Below are positions 5,194-7,668 of a stretch of DNA of 7,668 nucleotides, in pieces (position 1 is the first letter of the stretch; every line of letters starts with the position of its first letter). The position numbers were made by a program, and so were the translations under genes. Source of the DNA: Synergistales bacterium (lineage in GTDB: Bacteria > Synergistota > Synergistia > Synergistales > Thermovirgaceae); contig JAHDOX010000058.1 of assembly GCA_018434645.1 (NCBI GenBank), positions 1 to 7,668 on the forward strand. The letters are read 5' to 3'. The notes under the pieces are model-generated. The model was not told the origin of the DNA and did no database searches. It was given only the letters and a program-made list of their open reading frames with translations.

Positions 5194-5278
5194 GCGACCT
5201 GTTTCGGGATTGAAGATACAGGGCGTGTATAGAGGCTAACGCCCGTGAGAAAACAAAATAGACTGGGAGGTTTCCTGC

Positions 5279-5476
5279 ATGCCTAAAATGAAGACTCATT
5301 CGGGAGCGAAAAAACGCTTCCACAGGACTGGAACCGGAAAAATCGCTTACAAGAAAAGCGGACGGGGACACCTTCTGCGCAAGAAAAACTCGAAGAGACT
5401 GAGACGGCTTCGCAAGAAAGGGTATCTCCATCCCACTCTGGAAGCGCAGATGGAAGTGCTTTTGCCCAACCGTTAG
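5279..5476 (+). CDS. rpmI: 50S ribosomal protein L35
   Basis: A 65-residue, very basic large-subunit protein. It starts MPKMKTHSGAKKRF, the hallmark of L35, and carries the conserved KKNSKRLRRLRKKGYL segment (about 37-52). Length is normal for the family. The ATG is preceded by GGGAGG (5265-5270) eight bases away. It sits 85 bp after infC and 75 bp before rplT in the conserved order. The gap before it holds a small hairpin, GGGCGT (5221-5226) with ACGCCC (5239-5244), of unknown role. No promoter of its own is evident, so it is probably cotranscribed with infC. Confidence 0.98.
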   Translation: MPKMKTHSGAKKRFHRTGTGKIAYKKSGRGHLLRKKNSKRLRRLRKKGYLHPTLEAQMEVLLPNR

Positions 5477-5551
5477 ACATAGCTTTTATGATGCAGCATG
5501 TATCGCAATAGTTCCAAGACAAGACATTCTGACTGAAAGAGGTGAACGCGC

Positions 5552-5911
5552 ATGCCGCGGGTCAAAGGTGGAAGCGCGAGCGACAAAAAGCGCAAGAAAC
5601 TTTTCGAGACTACCAAGGGTTTTTACGGCAGGAAGAAAAACACGTACAGACGGGCAAGGGAAGCGTCGCTTCACGCCCTCTCGAACGCCTACAAGGACCG
5701 CAGGAACAGGAAACGGGACTTCAGGCGTCTTTGGGTTACCAGGATCAGTGCCGCCGCCAGGATGAACGACATGTCATACAGCAATTTCATCAACGGTCTG
5801 AAGAAGGCGGATATCCAGATTAACCGAAAGATGCTCTCCGAGCTCGCGATCCAGGATATGCCTGCCTTTCGCAAGCTTGTGGAACAGGCAAGAGAGGTGT
5901 TGGGACAATAA
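5552..5911 (+). CDS. rplT: 50S ribosomal protein L20
   Basis: L20 binds 23S rRNA domain II early in 50S assembly and, in several bacteria, represses its own operon by binding the mRNA leader. The 119 residues match the family. It begins MPRVKGGSASDKKRKK, with GFYGRKKNTYRRA (about 23-35), the strongly conserved YKDRRNRKRDFRRLWVTRI segment (47-65) and SYSNFINGLKKA (75-86). The start is preceded by AGAGGTGA about eight bases away. The stop TAA (5909-5911) overlaps an in-frame ATA that could start the next gene. Because L20 autoregulation is known for this operon type, the hairpin-rich infC leader is the natural candidate target here. Confidence 0.98.
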   Translation: MPRVKGGSASDKKRKKLFETTKGFYGRKKNTYRRAREASLHALSNAYKDRRNRKRDFRRLWVTRISAAARMNDMSYSNFINGLKKADIQINRKMLSELAIQDMPAFRKLVEQAREVLGQ

Positions 5912-5946
5912 ATTTCCGTTCGTATAGTGCGCTACGCACGGAGAGG

Positions 5947-7224
5947 ATGATTGTAAGGGGGTTCCTGATGCTTATTGCCTCGGGAACCTTTCTTCTATGG
6001 ACGGGAAATCTTTTTTACAAGCCCCTGAGGTTGATAGATGCCCTTTTTACGGCAACATCGGCTGTGTGCGTGACAGGCCTGGTCGTTGTCGATACGGGAA
6101 ACTTCCTTTCGCTTTTTTCCCAATGGGTTGTGTTGCTTCTGATACAGCTGGGGGGGCTGGGGGTAATGACTGCCTTCACGGCTTTACCGCTGATCAGGGG
6201 GTCGAAAATAGGCATCCGACAGCGGCTTCTTTTTACCGGCGGACTGGGGCTGAATACTCCAGCCGGTGCGGTGAGGCTCCTCGTGAAAATATTGGAGATG
6301 ACCCTTGTCATCGAGCTTTTTGGTGCGCTGTTGCTTTTTGGAGCATTTCTGGAGTACTTCGAACCTGCACGAGCCATGTACAATGCGGTATTTCACAGCG
6401 TCAGCGCCTTCTGTAATGCTGGTTTTTCCACCTTTTCCGACAGCCTGGTCGCGTTTTCGGAAACGGGCACCATACTGGGTACAGTCATGGCCCTTATTGT
6501 CCTGGGCGGCCTTGGTTTCATCCCCCTCTCCGAGGTGGCGTCCTTGCCCTGGGGTAAAAGGCTCTCCCCTTATTGTCGCCTTGTCCTTTCGGTTACCTTC
6601 ACACTCATTATTGCGGGTTCGCTTTTGCTGCTTATATCCGAGTGGAACGGCCTTTTCCGCGGGATCCCGTTTCATCTTAAAATCTGGAACGCCCTTTTCC
6701 AGTCGATAACTGCCAGGACGGCAGGGTTCAACACCATTTCCATTCCCGCCATGTCCACCACAGGCCTTTTTGTTCTCTGCCTGCTCATGATAATAGGCGC
6801 CTCCCCCGGATCTACGGGCGGAGGAATGAAGACTACCACCTTCGGCATTTTGGCGCTTACCAGCATTACCGATATAAGGGGCAGAAAAGAGGTCGTTCTT
6901 TCAGGGCATCGTTTGCCGCCCCAGACGGTGCGGAAAGCTCTCACGTTGACGTTCCTTTATGTTGGGACTATTCTCGGAAGCGCTTTCATACTTAGCCTGA
7001 CAGAGCCCTTTGGTTTCAGGGCTGTGTTCTTCGAAGTCGTTTCAGCACTGGGTACTGTGGGGCTTTCGACGGGAATCACTGGAGAGCTTTCAGACACGGG
7101 TAAACTCATCCTGATCCTGTTGATGTTTTGGGGGCGTGTCGGGATAGTCACCTTCGTATACGGGATGCTGGAGAAAGAAGACAAAACAAGGATATCCTAT
7201 GCTGATACGAATGTACCCATATAA
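5947..7224 (+). CDS. ktrB: Potassium uptake channel subunit KtrB (TrkH family)
   Basis: This is the K+-translocating membrane subunit of a Ktr-type uptake system, with four M1-P-M2 repeats. From the first ATG it has 425 residues; KtrB/TrkH proteins are usually 440-480. The four pore loops are visible: CVTGL (41-45), CNAGF (156-160), RTAGFNT (257-263) and TVGLSTG (370-376). The intramembrane gating loop GASPGSTGGGMKTTTF lies at 284-299. The end matches the GRVG motif typical of KtrB (396-399). The start is uncertain. ATG 5947 has its GGAGAGG immediately adjacent, too close. ATG 5968 has AAGGGGG at good spacing but cuts TM1. Upstream, the frame stays open and reads INFRSYSALRTER back to an ATA at 5908. 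ktrA follows after 15 bp. There is no terminator after rplT. Confidence 0.93.
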   Translation: MIVRGFLMLIASGTFLLWTGNLFYKPLRLIDALFTATSAVCVTGLVVVDTGNFLSLFSQWVVLLLIQLGGLGVMTAFTALPLIRGSKIGIRQRLLFTGGLGLNTPAGAVRLLVKILEMTLVIELFGALLLFGAFLEYFEPARAMYNAVFHSVSAFCNAGFSTFSDSLVAFSETGTILGTVMALIVLGGLGFIPLSEVASLPWGKRLSPYCRLVLSVTFTLIIAGSLLLLISEWNGLFRGIPFHLKIWNALFQSITARTAGFNTISIPAMSTTGLFVLCLLMIIGASPGSTGGGMKTTTFGILALTSITDIRGRKEVVLSGHRLPPQTVRKALTLTFLYVGTILGSAFILSLTEPFGFRAVFFEVVSALGTVGLSTGITGELSDTGKLILILLMFWGRVGIVTFVYGMLEKEDKTRISYADTNVPI

Positions 7225-7239
7225 AAAAGGGGCGGTTCG

Positions 7240-7668
7240 ATGAACGGCAAAAAAGGAGAAAATAAAAGGAAAACCTGCATGGTCGTTGGACTTGGCCGTT
7301 TCGGCAAGGCCGTCTGCGAGCGCCTGACGGAGCTCGGGGAAAGTGTCATCGGCGTGGACAGGGTCAGAGCCAGGGTCGAAGAATTGTCGGACGTGGTAGA
7401 TCTGGCGGCCCAGTTGGACGCAACCGATGAGGACGCACTCGTCAAGGCCGGGGCCAGGGAAGCCGATATCGCTGTCGTAGCCATAGGTGAGAACATAGAG
7501 GCCAGCATACTGGCTACCACGATTCTCATAGGCCTCGGGGTTCCGGCGGTTACAGCGCGTGCCCAGAACGTGATTCACGCCAAGGTGCTCGCAAGGATAG
7601 GTGCCTCGAGAGTATATTTCCCTGAAAGGGATCTGGGCCACCGGGTTGCCGAACAAATTTCTCACCCC
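7240..7668 (+). CDS. ktrA: Potassium uptake regulatory subunit KtrA (partial, cut by window end)
   Basis: This is the cytoplasmic RCK-domain partner of KtrB, which binds nucleotide and gates the channel. The window contains the first 143 codons and no stop; the usual protein is ~220 residues, so the C-terminal RCK_C part is missing. A short basic N-terminal extension (residues 2-12) precedes the Rossmann fold VVGLGRFGKAV (15-25), with GxGxxG. An acidic residue ends beta-2 (VIGVDR, about 36-41). LDATDEDAL, VVAIGENIEASILAT and FPERDLGHRVA are the familiar KtrA stretches. Start ATG 7240 has AAGGGG seven bases upstream; an internal ATG at 7279 is a weaker alternative. It is cotranscribed with ktrB, 15 bp apart. 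Confidence 0.95.
   Translation, partial: MNGKKGENKRKTCMVVGLGRFGKAVCERLTELGESVIGVDRVRARVEELSDVVDLAAQLDATDEDALVKAGAREADIAVVAIGENIEASILATTILIGLGVPAVTARAQNVIHAKVLARIGASRVYFPERDLGHRVAEQISHP

Noticed and set aside
5221..5244. Hairpin between infC and rpmI as a terminator or operator
   Set aside because: The stem is only six pairs with no T tract. It could have a role in L20/L35 control but nothing in the sequence shows it.

Overview
This window looks like the chromosome of an anaerobic, probably amino-acid-fermenting bacterium of about 50% GC. My best guess is a member of the Synergistota. That guess rests on the Na+-coupled amino-acid transporter paired with a MetS-type small subunit, on general protein character, and on the thrS-infC-rpmI-rplT order. 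No marker here fixes the genus, so treat the taxon as low-to-moderate confidence.

Layout. Bases 1-102 are the 3' end of a plus-strand group II intron, with domain V and a domain VI carrying a bulged branch-point A. The minus strand then holds a 31-residue single-span membrane microprotein (131-226) resembling the small subunit of NSS transporters, and, 361 bp upstream of it on that strand, the NSS/SLC6-type amino-acid transporter itself (588-2060). Between the two lies a 137-bp tandem repeat (289-580). It carries five identical 12-bp arms in alternating orientation, intrinsic-terminator hairpins and a consensus -10 box. Read on the plus strand, it can be parsed as an ~85-nt structured small-RNA cassette.

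A 411-bp divergent intergenic region (2061-2471) separates the transporter from the plus-strand translation cluster: thrS, infC, rpmI and rplT. infC has no ATG, GTG or TTG at its conserved N-terminus and evidently starts at ATA. This fits the known use of IF3-discriminated start codons for infC autoregulation. A ~200-nt infC leader contains several hairpins, the last of which looks like an attenuator.

Directly after rplT, on the same strand with no obvious terminator, come ktrB (the K+-translocating TrkH/KtrB subunit) and ktrA (the RCK regulatory subunit, cut by the window end). They encode a Na+/K+-dependent potassium uptake system.

The translation cluster and ktrBA are ordinary in content. 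The less explained parts are the tandem-repeat/sRNA-like element between the two transporter genes, the non-ATG starts (infC certain, ktrB possible), and the intron end sitting 28 bp from the microprotein stop codon.
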